In this document: positions 1 to 7,031 of the stretch, piece by piece
Layout: each line of letters begins with the position of its first letter
Numbering within the stretch: the stretch's first letter is position 1
NCBI GenBank assembly: GCA_020353055.1
Contig: CP070686.1
Coordinates: 2,475,244-2,539,243, forward strand
Length of the DNA: 64,000 nt
Direction of reading: 5' to 3'
Source of the DNA: Caldifarciminota bacterium
GTDB lineage: Bacteria > Hydrothermota > Tepidihabitantia > SM23-42
Position numbers and translations under genes: made by a program
The notes under the pieces: generated by a model
Database searches by the model: none
What the model saw: only the letters and a program-made list of their open reading frames with translations
Told to the model about the DNA's origin: nothing

Positions 1-1
1 A

Positions 2-1213
2 TTATTCGATTATTTTAGTGACGACGCCAGCGCCGACGGTGCGGCCGCCTTCGCGGATCGCGAACCGTAAGCCTTGCTCGATCGCCACCGGACTGATCAA
101 TTCGATCTCAAAATTCGCATTATCGCCAGGCATGACCATCTCAACCCCCTGCGGCAACTTGACAATCCCGGTGACATCGGTCGTCCGGACATAAAACTGC
201 GGCCGGTAACCATTGAAAAACGGCGTATGACGACCACCCTCCTCCTTCTTCAAAACATAAACCTCAGCATTGAAGCGATGATGCGGATTGATACTACCCG
301 GCTTACTCACCACCATCCCACGATAAACATCTTCCTTGGCCACACCACGCAACAAAATACCAACATTGTCACCCGCCTCACTCGACTCCAAAATCTTCCG
401 AAACATCTCTAAACTGGTCGCTACCGTCTTAAAACGCTTGCCAAAACCAACAATCTCAATCTCCTCACCCGGCTTTAAATGACCACGCTCAACCCGACCG
501 GTCACAACCGTCCCACGACCGGTAATCGAAAAAATATCCTCAATCGCTAACAAAAACGGCTTCTCAACATCCCGCACCGGCGTCGGAATATAACTGTCAA
601 CCGCCGCCAATAACTTCCAAATCGGCTCAAAAGCCGCATCATCAACACCACCAGCCGCCTGCATCGCCGCTAACGCACTACCCCGCACCACCGGAATATC
701 ATCCCCAGGAAACTCATACTTCGATAATAACTCCCGCACCTCCAACTCAACTAAATCCAAAATCTCCGGATCGGTCACTAAATCAACCTTGTTGATAAAA
801 ACAACAATCGCCGGCACATTAACCTGCCGCGCTAATAAAATATGCTCCCGCGTCTGCGGCATCGGCCCATCAACCGCACTCACTACCAAAATCGCCCCAT
901 CCATCTGCGCCGCACCCGTAATCATATTCTTGATATAATCCGCATGCCCCGGACAATCAATATGCGCATAATGCCGATTGTCCGTCTCATACTCAACATG
1001 ACTGATCGCAATCGTCAAAATCTTCGTCTCATCCCGCCGACCATGCGCCTCCGAAGCCTTCGCTACCTCATCATAACTCATAAAATGCGCTAAACCCTTC
1101 TTCTCCAACGCCTTCGTAATCGCCGCCGTCAACGCCGTCTTCCCATGATCAACATGCCCAATCGTCCCAATGTTAACATGCGGCTTCGTCCGCTCAAACT
1201 TCTGCTTCGCCAT
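2..1213 (-). CDS. tuf: Elongation factor Tu
   Basis: Translation elongation factor Tu, the GTPase that delivers aminoacyl-tRNA to the ribosome. At 403 residues it is complete, with the stop codon at bases 2-4. The P-loop GHVDHGKT (about residues 19-26), DCPGHADY and NKVDLV are intact, and the beta-barrel domains look normal. The ATG at 1213 follows GGAGG at good spacing. Two oddities are visible. The switch I region reads TKILTI instead of the canonical RGITI, with RRDE before it. The coding strand is strongly enriched in G- and T-ending codons compared with neighbouring genes, as expected for very high expression. The gene is monocistronic, far from rpsL/rpsG, and fusA is not in the window. 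A second tuf copy elsewhere cannot be excluded. Confidence 0.97.
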   Translation of the reverse strand: MAKQKFERTKPHVNIGTIGHVDHGKTALTAAITKALEKKGLAHFMSYDEVAKASEAHGRRDETKILTIAISHVEYETDNRHYAHIDCPGHADYIKNMITGAAQMDGAILVVSAVDGPMPQTREHILLARQVNVPAIVVFINKVDLVTDPEILDLVELEVRELLSKYEFPGDDIPVVRGSALAAMQAAGGVDDAAFEPIWKLLAAVDSYIPTPVRDVEKPFLLAIEDIFSITGRGTVVTGRVERGHLKPGEEIEIVGFGKRFKTVATSLEMFRKILESSEAGDNVGILLRGVAKEDVYRGMVVSKPGSINPHHRFNAEVYVLKKEEGGRHTPFFNGYRPQFYVRTTDVTGIVKLPQGVEMVMPGDNANFEIELISPVAIEQGLRFAIREGGRTVGAGVVTKIIE

Positions 1214-1254
1214 AATAATCCTCCTTAAGCCACCATATTTTTATGTAAACGTTA

Positions 1255-1282
1255 ATTATACATAAAATCAAAAAAAAGTCAA
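1255..1282 (-). promoter_or_regulatory. Proximal tuf promoter (P1)
   Basis: On the minus strand TTGACT (1277-1282) and TATAAT (1255-1260) are separated by 16 bp. The -10 box ends 41 bases before the tuf ATG, which leaves room for the GGAGG ribosome-binding site. The spacing matches the other promoters in this window. Confidence 0.75.
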
Positions 1283-1374
1283 CAGTCAAATAGGGATATA
1301 GCCTAGGCCGACAATGACCTTGGCTGTGCTGTAAGAGGCAGCCTTCGTATTTCTACTCACCAGATGTTCATCTA

Positions 1375-1402
1375 AATATAGTCAAAAAATGGAATTTGTC
1401 AA
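1375..1402 (-). promoter_or_regulatory. Distal tuf promoter (P2) with long leader
   Basis: TTGACA (1397-1402), a 16-bp spacer and TATATT (1375-1380) on the minus strand, about 120 bp upstream of P1. A transcript from here would have a leader of about 150 nt before tuf. The leader contains a GGCTG...CAGCC inverted repeat and a run of eight T just before P1. No known riboswitch or tRNA was recognised in it; it could instead be a small RNA. Confidence 0.5.
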
Positions 1403-1422
1403 TAGACAATTAATACATTTTA

Positions 1423-1456
1423 ATCATCCTACCCGCGCGGGTAATTGAGGGATGAT
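1423..1456 (-). terminator. Nested inverted repeat after the DUF4097-like gene
   Basis: Directly after the stop codon of the 1456 gene lie an outer repeat ATCATCC/GGATGAT (1423-1429 and 1450-1456) and an inner perfect 14-bp palindrome TACCCGCGCGGGTA (1430-1443). The position suits a transcription terminator, but no good T tract follows, so it may instead be a protein-binding or mRNA-stabilising site. Confidence 0.4.
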
Positions 1457-2238
1457 CAGCCGCGTTTTTTGATCGTTACATCGCCGGATTTGCTCATTAT
1501 TTCAATTTCTGCTGCTGCCTTATTGATAATACCTCTTAACTTGTTGCTGCTCTTCTCCTCGTCCTTTAGTTCGAAATCGCAAGAGATGCTGCCGGAACCG
1601 GTATCGACATCTAATTTCGCCTCTTCTTTCTTGTCCAGTCGAAGGGTCACGTCGCCACTGCGCGTTTTGATCCTTATTTTCGCGACCTTATCGTAATCAA
1701 GATCGACATCGCCCGATACGAATTCGCCGAGCATGCTGCCCGAAAGATTTTTGCCAGTGATGTCACCGGAAACCGATTCGATCCGGATTGTTCCGTTTAT
1801 GTCCGCAACATTGATGTTTCCTGATATCCCCGCAACTGAAATATCCGTGTTGGGTGGCAGGGAAATGCTGACATCGCCACTGAGAGTCTTGACATGCAGT
1901 GTTTCATCGTCTTGTTTGATTTTGGCGAAACCATCCCGCAGTATCTCGATCTTGTCCGTGTCTTTTCCGGCGATCGTGAGATCACCGCTTATGCCATTGA
2001 ATGACAGCTTCTTCTTCACCGCGTATTGCATTGATTCTTCGCCCTGCTGATCTTCGATCGCGTTACCGATCGCGGCGCTAATGAATTTCGGTATTCCTTC
2101 GAGTGAACTCAAGAGTTTGAACTTGCTCTTTCGTTCTCTTGAGTCTGACTGAGAGAGCGCCTCGAGGAGTCGTTCGGCTTCTTGAGCATTGATCTTTCCC
2201 TCTTCAAGCATCTTCAGTATCTGCATGCGTTCATTCAA
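1456..2238 (-). CDS. SHOCT-like plus DUF4097-like putative adhesin domain protein
   Basis: A 260-residue protein. The N-terminus (LNERMQILKMLEEGKINAQ) is the short helical SHOCT-like module seen in YvlB/DUF2089-associated proteins. The rest is a repetitive beta-strand domain of DUF4097 type, with recurring SGDV/SGDI motifs, probably a right-handed beta fold. The start is taken as TTG at 2238, because GGAGG of the upstream gene lies 6 bases before it and the TTG overlaps that gene's TGA. ATG 2226 is the alternative; an upstream ATG at 2268 would lie inside the preceding gene. It is the last gene of a four-gene operon beginning with a DUF2089 regulator. Function is unknown; an envelope-stress role, as for related Bacillus genes, is only an analogy. 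Confidence 0.75.
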   Translation of the reverse strand: MNERMQILKMLEEGKINAQEAERLLEALSQSDSRERKSKFKLLSSLEGIPKFISAAIGNAIEDQQGEESMQYAVKKKLSFNGISGDLTIAGKDTDKIEILRDGFAKIKQDDETLHVKTLSGDVSISLPPNTDISVAGISGNINVADINGTIRIESVSGDITGKNLSGSMLGEFVSGDVDLDYDKVAKIRIKTRSGDVTLRLDKKEEAKLDVDTGSGSISCDFELKDEEKSSNKLRGIINKAAAEIEIMSKSGDVTIKKRG

Positions 2239-2629
2239 TGTACACCTCCACATATTCTTCATCCTCATCGTCTGTCACCTCTGCCAGCACGAATTTTTCT
2301 TCGTCACCAAGATTTTCGATTATGTTGTCGATCATCTCGGGTGTAAATTCGTCGAGTGCGATCTCCTTACCATGCATGTTCATTTTTATTCCTTCCGGCA
2401 TGACGCCTTTGAAGGCGGCGCCAATTCGGGATGCGAGTTTCAATACGGCTATTGGAATGTTGATTCTGACCTTTGGCTTATCCCTGTTGTTCTTATCGTA
2501 GACTCTGATTCTAAAGAACCGTTTTCTTCCGCGCGCGTCTTTCACGGCGTCAAGCAGACGGTCTGCTTCTTCGGGCGTCAGTTTTCCTTCGGCGACCATC
2601 TGTAGGATCTTTTTCTTTTCTTCTGACAT
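2231..2629 (-). CDS. SHOCT-like domain protein, 132 aa
   Basis: The N-terminus (EEKKKILQMVAEGKLTPEEA) is the same short helical module as in the next gene, so the two are related. The middle is basic and hydrophobic (IRVYDKNNRDKPKVRINIPI). The C-terminus is strongly acidic (TDDEDEEYVEVYIE). The ATG is preceded by AAGGAGG. Its stop overlaps the downstream TTG start, which implies translational coupling. There is no enzymatic motif or signal peptide. Proteins of this kind usually accompany DUF2089 and DUF4097 genes, as here. The function is not known. Confidence 0.8.
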   Translation of the reverse strand: MSEEKKKILQMVAEGKLTPEEADRLLDAVKDARGRKRFFRIRVYDKNNRDKPKVRINIPIAVLKLASRIGAAFKGVMPEGIKMNMHGKEIALDEFTPEMIDNIIENLGDEEKFVLAEVTDDEDEEYVEVYIE

Positions 2630-2724
2630 AAAACCTCCTTAAAGAGCCGGCTACGGTCAGGCTAATATACCCGAACCAAGGAAATATCCGGCGTTATATC
2701 ATATCATTTCGAATTGCCTTTCAC

Positions 2725-2901
2725 CTAACGATACCGTCCAGGCAAATCGTATGCACGAAGACAATCGGTTATCCCATCTTCAGCAACGTAGGGGCAGTGG
2801 GGCAAGCCGAGTGGATAGGGTGAGCGATAGTCATCTGCGCTTTCCGTTAAGATGTTACCTCTTTGAATCTCGTTGATTATTTTCTCGATGTTGATTGACA
2901 T
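2725..2901 (-). CDS. Small hypothetical protein, 58 aa
   Basis: An open frame of 58 codons from ATG 2901 to TAG 2725. It starts 6 bases after a strong AGAGGAGG ribosome-binding site. The N-terminal half is helical (MSINIEKIINEIQRGNIL) and resembles the short helical modules of its neighbours. The C-terminal half is Pro/Tyr-rich with two cysteines (HCPYVAEDGITDC). It lies in the same direction between the DUF2089 gene and the two SHOCT-like genes, so it is probably part of that operon. The ribosome-binding site and placement are the main evidence that it is real. No family was recognised. Confidence 0.6.
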   Translation of the reverse strand: MSINIEKIINEIQRGNILTESADDYRSPYPLGLPHCPYVAEDGITDCLRAYDLPGRYR

Positions 2902-3045
2902 ACTACCTCCTCTAAGAGATTGTTATTTGGCTGCGGTTACAAAGCCCGTTCCGTTGTATGGAGTCACCTGTCAGTACATAAAACGCCGCCAGGGAACGTC
3001 GGATCATACGGGCATCCGTACTGTTGAAAGGTTGGCGAGCCATCG

Positions 3046-3411
3046 TTATTTCTTTTTCCTCTGTTTCAGAATTGCTACGGCTTCGTCGACTGATATCTTA
3101 CCTTCTGCGAGTGCCTCCAGCGGGTCGTGCTCTTCTTCGATGGTGATGGGGGAGAGATTCAGATTCTTCAAAAGGCTGTCGATCTTGGCTTTGATCGTTG
3201 GATAGGAAACACCGAGCAGCTTCTCCATTTCGGTGATACGGCCCTGAGTTCGCAAGAATATGAGTAGAAATTCGTGATCTTCCTCCGGCAGATTGCAGAA
3301 TTCACACGATTCGAAGTCCTTTCTGATTCTGAGATCGCATTTAGGGCACTTTAATTCACTTGTCACCATTTTTTCGCTGCATGATGGGCAATTAAATAAT
3401 TTAACTTTCAT
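3046..3411 (-). CDS. DUF2089 family zinc-ribbon/HTH regulator
   Basis: A 121-residue protein of the DUF2089 type. It has an N-terminal zinc ribbon with two CxxC pairs (CPSC, CPKC) and a third (CEFC). A helix-turn-helix-like segment follows (GRITEMEKLLGVSYPTIKAKID). The C-terminal module (DPLEALAEGKISVDEAVAIL) is the helical unit also found in the two downstream SHOCT-like proteins. It heads the operon and is a plausible transcriptional regulator of it. A promoter ends 5 bases before the ATG, and no Shine-Dalgarno is present, so the mRNA is predicted to be leaderless. Confidence 0.85.
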   Translation of the reverse strand: MKVKLFNCPSCSEKMVTSELKCPKCDLRIRKDFESCEFCNLPEEDHEFLLIFLRTQGRITEMEKLLGVSYPTIKAKIDSLLKNLNLSPITIEEEHDPLEALAEGKISVDEAVAILKQRKKK

Positions 3412-3416
3412 GTCAT

Positions 3417-3444
3417 ATTATAATCAAAAAATTCAATTTGTCAA
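3417..3444 (-). promoter_or_regulatory. Promoter of the DUF2089 operon (leaderless)
   Basis: TTGACA (3439-3444), a 16-bp spacer and TATAAT (3417-3422) on the minus strand. Only 5 bases separate the -10 box from the ATG at 3411, so transcription should start at or next to the start codon. Confidence 0.8.
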
Positions 3445-3778
3445 GGGGTAATATTGAAATATATTAATAAACGTTACTATCGTTGCGACCTTTAATCTCG
3501 TTGATACCGTTGGATAAAGACATTGCGAATTTCGAAATTTGCCTAAAATCCGTGAATATTGTTGTTCCACCATCATATCGGTTTATCAAATGCTGATAAT
3601 CTGCCGTTCTGTGGTACCGCTTACTGATATCCTGACAACCTGGTCAGCTTATGTTGTCATTTGAATTTCGGGTTTGTATTTGTCCCACGTCACGAGGATT
3701 CTCGTAAATGCGATCAAATCGCAGATTTGAGCATTTGCGGAATTTAGAATTCAGATATTAGTATCTAGATTTGATGTA
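3445..3778. repeat. Intergenic region with a dispersed repeat-like element
   Basis: No gene was found here. Bases 3493-3540 contain TAATCTCGTTGAT and, 20 bp on, the 15-mer CGAATTTCGAAATTT (3526-3540). The same two blocks occur in the same relative order, in inverted orientation, at 48648-48687. The rest is AT-rich and without recognisable features. Confidence 0.4.
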
Positions 3779-5068
3779 TCAGGGATACACCCTCTCCAGC
3801 ATTCTGGGGAAGGGGATGGTTTCCCTGACATGTTTTATCCCGCACACCCAGGCAATCATACGCTCAATACCCAGGCCAAATCCGCTGTGTGGGCAGGTGC
3901 CGTATTTTCTCAAGTCCAGATACCACTGATATGCGTCTTCCGGGAGTTTGTTCTCCCTGACACGTTTGAGGAGCACGTCGCAGTCATCTTCACGCTGGCC
4001 GCCGCCGATCAATTCACCAACGCCTTCAGGACCGATCATGTCCACGCTGAGTGAAAGCGTGTCGTCATCCGGATCGCGTTTCATATAGAATGCCTTGAGT
4101 CCTGTTGGATAATGGTGGACAAATACAGGGCAGTCAAAGTTTTCCGATATAATCGTTTCATGCGGCGCACCAAAATCGTCGCCGTATCTGAAATCTTTCT
4201 CTTTCGTTTTGATTATTTCGACCGCTTCTTTGTACGTTATGCGCGGGAACGGTTTTCTAATGTTTTCGAGTTTTTGGATGTCTCTCCCCAGCACTTCGAG
4301 TTCTTTGCGGCGGTTCTCTAATATGCGCTCGACAATGGATACGGTCATGTCTTCGGCCAGTTGTATCACACCGTCCAATTCAAGGAATGCAACTTCTGGT
4401 TCGAGCATCCAGAACTCGGTGAGGTGGCGTCTTGTTTTCGATTTCTCGGCACGGAATGTCGGACCGAAGCAGTACACTTTGCCTAATGCTCCGATCGTTG
4501 CCTCGTTGTATAGCTGCCCGCTCTGCGCGAGGTAAACCTTCTCTCCGTAATAGTCGACTGGGAACAAAGTTGTTGTGCCTTCAACCGAAGCAGGGGTGAG
4601 AATTGGAGTATCTGTGTTGATGAATCCGCGATCATCAAAGAAATCACGGCATGCTTTGATCAATTCGTGTCTTATGCGGAGGATCGCGTTTTGCTTTCTT
4701 GAACGCAGCCAGAGATGTCTGAGCGGTAGCAGGAATTCAATGGAATGCTCCTTGGGTGTTATCGGGTAATCCTGTGCAATCTGAAACGTCTGCAGGTCGT
4801 TTGCTACGATCTCATAGCCACCCGGTGCTCTCTCGTCCTTTCTGACCGTACCTTTCAAGATAAGAGATGATTCTTGAGTGATTTTGCCTGCTCCGTCGAA
4901 TATTTCGTCTTCCACTTCACCTTTGGTAACGACTGCCTGTATGATACCCGTACCGTCGCGAACCAGAATGAAGTGTATCTTACCGCTCGAGCGCTTGTTG
5001 TAAAGCCATCCCTTAATGACAACATCCTTGCCTTCATATTTGCCGATGTCTTCGATGTATACATGCAT
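3779..5068 (-). CDS. asnS: Asparaginyl-tRNA synthetase
   Basis: Class IIb aminoacyl-tRNA synthetase that charges tRNA-Asn; 429 residues, the usual length. An N-terminal OB-fold anticodon-binding domain spans about residues 1-105. Motif 2 ([16 protein letters not shown], around 200) has the AsnRS-specific form. Motif 3 ([12 protein letters not shown], near 399) is intact. The direct AsnRS suggests that the Asp-tRNA amidotransferase route is not needed for Asn, although that was not tested. The ATG at 5068 lies 5 bases after a -10 box with no Shine-Dalgarno, so a leaderless mRNA is predicted. It is transcribed divergently from rpsL, with the two promoters back to back. Confidence 0.96.
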   Translation of the reverse strand: MHVYIEDIGKYEGKDVVIKGWLYNKRSSGKIHFILVRDGTGIIQAVVTKGEVEDEIFDGAGKITQESSLILKGTVRKDERAPGGYEIVANDLQTFQIAQDYPITPKEHSIEFLLPLRHLWLRSRKQNAILRIRHELIKACRDFFDDRGFINTDTPILTPASVEGTTTLFPVDYYGEKVYLAQSGQLYNEATIGALGKVYCFGPTFRAEKSKTRRHLTEFWMLEPEVAFLELDGVIQLAEDMTVSIVERILENRRKELEVLGRDIQKLENIRKPFPRITYKEAVEIIKTKEKDFRYGDDFGAPHETIISENFDCPVFVHHYPTGLKAFYMKRDPDDDTLSLSVDMIGPEGVGELIGGGQREDDCDVLLKRVRENKLPEDAYQWYLDLRKYGTCPHSGFGLGIERMIAWVCGIKHVRETIPFPRMLERVYP

Positions 5069-5073
5069 TGGTT

Positions 5074-5101
5074 ATGATATACACATGGATGACGAAGTCA
5101 A
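5074..5101 (-). promoter_or_regulatory. asnS promoter (leaderless)
   Basis: TTGACT (5096-5101), a 16-bp spacer and TATCAT (5074-5079) on the minus strand. The asnS ATG begins 5 bases further on. Confidence 0.7.
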
Positions 5102-5111
5102 GTGTTGTGGG

Positions 5112-5139
5112 TTGACAGATATGCGTTTCTGGCTATAAT
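5112..5139 (+). promoter_or_regulatory. rpsL operon promoter
   Basis: TTGACA (5112-5117), a 16-bp spacer and TATAAT (5134-5139). The rpsL ATG is 39 bases after the -10 box and has its own AAGGAGG. The -35 box is 10 bp from the divergent asnS -35 box. Confidence 0.85.
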
Positions 5140-5178
5140 ATCAGGTTGTGATGGCAAAATGGCGAATCAAGGAGGCAA

Positions 5179-5568
5179 ATGCCAACAATTAATCAACTAA
5201 TTAGAAAGGGAAGAAAGAAGATCGGGTCGAAGAGCAAGGCACCGGCACTGCAAGGAAATCCCCAACGCCGTGGTGTGTGTACGCGCGTGTATACTACTAC
5301 ACCCAAGAAACCGAATTCTGCTCTGCGTAAGGTCTGTAAGGTTAGGTTGACGAACGGCTACGAGGTGACATCCTATATTCCGGGAGAAGGCCACAATCTG
5401 CAGGAGCATTCAATCGTACTGGTACGTGGTGGCAGGGTCAAGGATTTGCCCGGCGTTCGATATCATATTGTACGCGGCAAGTACGATACTGCGGGTGTTG
5501 AAGGAAGAAAGAAAAGTCGTTCTCTTTATGGCGTGAAGAGACCCAAAGAGACACCGGCGACATCATAA
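5179..5568 (+). CDS. rpsL: Small-subunit ribosomal protein uS12
   Basis: Ribosomal protein S12 of the decoding centre; 129 residues. The conserved blocks [23 protein letters not shown] and [14 protein letters not shown] are all present, with lysines at the usual streptomycin-determinant positions. The ATG follows AAGGAGG. rpsG starts 10 bp downstream. It leads a five-gene co-directional string that continues into envelope-assembly genes. Confidence 0.98.
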   Translation: MPTINQLIRKGRKKIGSKSKAPALQGNPQRRGVCTRVYTTTPKKPNSALRKVCKVRLTNGYEVTSYIPGEGHNLQEHSIVLVRGGRVKDLPGVRYHIVRGKYDTAGVEGRKKSRSLYGVKRPKETPATS

Positions 5569-5578
5569 AGGCGGAAAT

Positions 5579-6049
5579 ATGGGAAGAAGACGAAGAGCTC
5601 AGATAAGAAAGGTCCAGCCGGACCCAAAATTCAATAGTATTGTGATCAGCAAGTTCATCAACAATCTTATGTGGGATGGTAAGAGAAGTGTTGCACAGAA
5701 ACTGCTCTACGGTGCACTTACGCGAATAGAGAAGCTGACAAATGAGGACGGGCTTGCTGTTTTTGAAAAAGCCTTGAGTAATGTTAAACCAGTGCTCGAG
5801 GTGAGACCGCGTCGTGTCGGAGGAGCAACTTATCAGATACCAATGGAAGTGCGACCAGCAAGGAAGGAGAGTCTTGCGATTAAATGGCTGATACAGTTTG
5901 CTCGCAACAGGTCTGAATACCGAATGGAAGACCGACTTGCGCAGGAGATCATCGCTGCTAGCCGCAACGAGGGCGGTGCAATAAAGAAGCGAGAAGAAGT
6001 ACACAGAATGGCTGAGGCGAATCGCGCGTTCGCCCATTTCCGTTGGTAA
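5579..6049 (+). CDS. rpsG: Small-subunit ribosomal protein uS7
   Basis: Ribosomal protein S7, 156 residues, which nucleates the head of the 30S subunit. Conserved features include FINNLMWDGKRSVAQKLLYGAL and VRPRRVGGATYQIPMEV. It follows rpsL by 10 bp. In most bacteria fusA and tuf come next; here an M29-type peptidase follows instead, so the str operon is broken. Confidence 0.98.
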   Translation: MGRRRRAQIRKVQPDPKFNSIVISKFINNLMWDGKRSVAQKLLYGALTRIEKLTNEDGLAVFEKALSNVKPVLEVRPRRVGGATYQIPMEVRPARKESLAIKWLIQFARNRSEYRMEDRLAQEIIAASRNEGGAIKKREEVHRMAEANRAFAHFRW

Positions 6050-6071
6050 CAATCCCTACTAACCATTCCAT

Positions 6072-7025
6072 ATGAAAGACCTTGAACGTGGGTTGCTCAG
6101 AGCGTCTAATATAGTCATTAGAAAGTGCCTGGCTGTAAAACCAGGTGAAAAAGTCGTTGTGGTAACCGACGAACCGTGCCGAGCAGTTGGTGTTTCTATT
6201 TGGACAGCCCTGCGAAAGAGAAACGATGCGATGTTGATCGAAATGATCCCTCGTAAAATACATGGCGAGGAGCCTCCATCTATCGTCGCCGATGCCATCA
6301 TCAAGTCCGATGTTTTCATCATACCGACCAGTCACTCACTGACTCACACGCAAGCAAGAATCAACGCGAACAGGAATGGAGCCAGAGGGGCAACGTTGCC
6401 CGGTATTACGGTTGAAATGATGCTACGGACACTGAATGCTGATTATAAGCGGATAGAACGCTTAACCAAAAGAGTTGGCAGGATTATGGACAATGCCGTC
6501 CGTGCACGTGTTGAGTCAGATAACGGGACACGATTGGAACTCGAACTGAATAAACGCAAATGCTGCCTCGATACCGGAATCGTCACGAAAAAAGGTGGGT
6601 TCTCGAATTTGCCTGCTGGCGAGGCTTACATTGCTCCGATCGAAGATCGTAGCAAGGGATCAATTGTCGTTGATGGTTCCTTTGCACCCATTGGTGCAGT
6701 TGCCGAGCCTGTTTATATCGAAGTCAAGAAAGGTAAGATAACCGGATTAAAGGGCAACCGACTGATGAGCACGATTTTCGGCAAGTATGGTAAAAGCGAG
6801 AAAACTCTTTGTGAATTTGGCATCGGAACCAACTACAGAGCGAAGATCACCGGTAACGTGCTCGAAGACGAAAAAGTTCTGGGCACAATACACGTTGCTT
6901 TCGGCAACAACCTGGCATTCGGGGGTAAGAACAAAGCAGGCATTCATCTTGATGCCGTCATCAGACGACCCAGTGTCTGGCTTGATGAAAAATTGATAAT
7001 CAGAAAAGGTAAGTTTTTGATCTAA
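6072..7025 (+). CDS. M29-type metalloaminopeptidase-like protein
   Basis: A 317-residue protein related to the M29 (AmpS/PepS, COG2309) aminopeptidases, probably cytoplasmic and metal-dependent. Likely metal ligands are visible: Glu in LPAGEAYIAP, Glu in CEFGIGTN, His in GTIHVAFG, and His/Asp in AGIHLDAVI. It is shorter than the roughly 400-residue characterised enzymes, mostly in the N-terminal half. No good Shine-Dalgarno precedes the ATG. It lies 22 bp after rpsG and 6 bp before the BamA-like gene, so it is probably co-transcribed with both. The physiological substrate cannot be inferred. Confidence 0.8.
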   Translation: MKDLERGLLRASNIVIRKCLAVKPGEKVVVVTDEPCRAVGVSIWTALRKRNDAMLIEMIPRKIHGEEPPSIVADAIIKSDVFIIPTSHSLTHTQARINANRNGARGATLPGITVEMMLRTLNADYKRIERLTKRVGRIMDNAVRARVESDNGTRLELELNKRKCCLDTGIVTKKGGFSNLPAGEAYIAPIEDRSKGSIVVDGSFAPIGAVAEPVYIEVKKGKITGLKGNRLMSTIFGKYGKSEKTLCEFGIGTNYRAKITGNVLEDEKVLGTIHVAFGNNLAFGGKNKAGIHLDAVIRRPSVWLDEKLIIRKGKFLI

Positions 7026-7031
7026 CTCCAC

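Noticed and set aside
1283-1374. Possible tRNA upstream of tuf, as is common in other bacteria
   Set aside because: No T-psi-C loop motif, acceptor stem or anticodon arm could be drawn on either strand.
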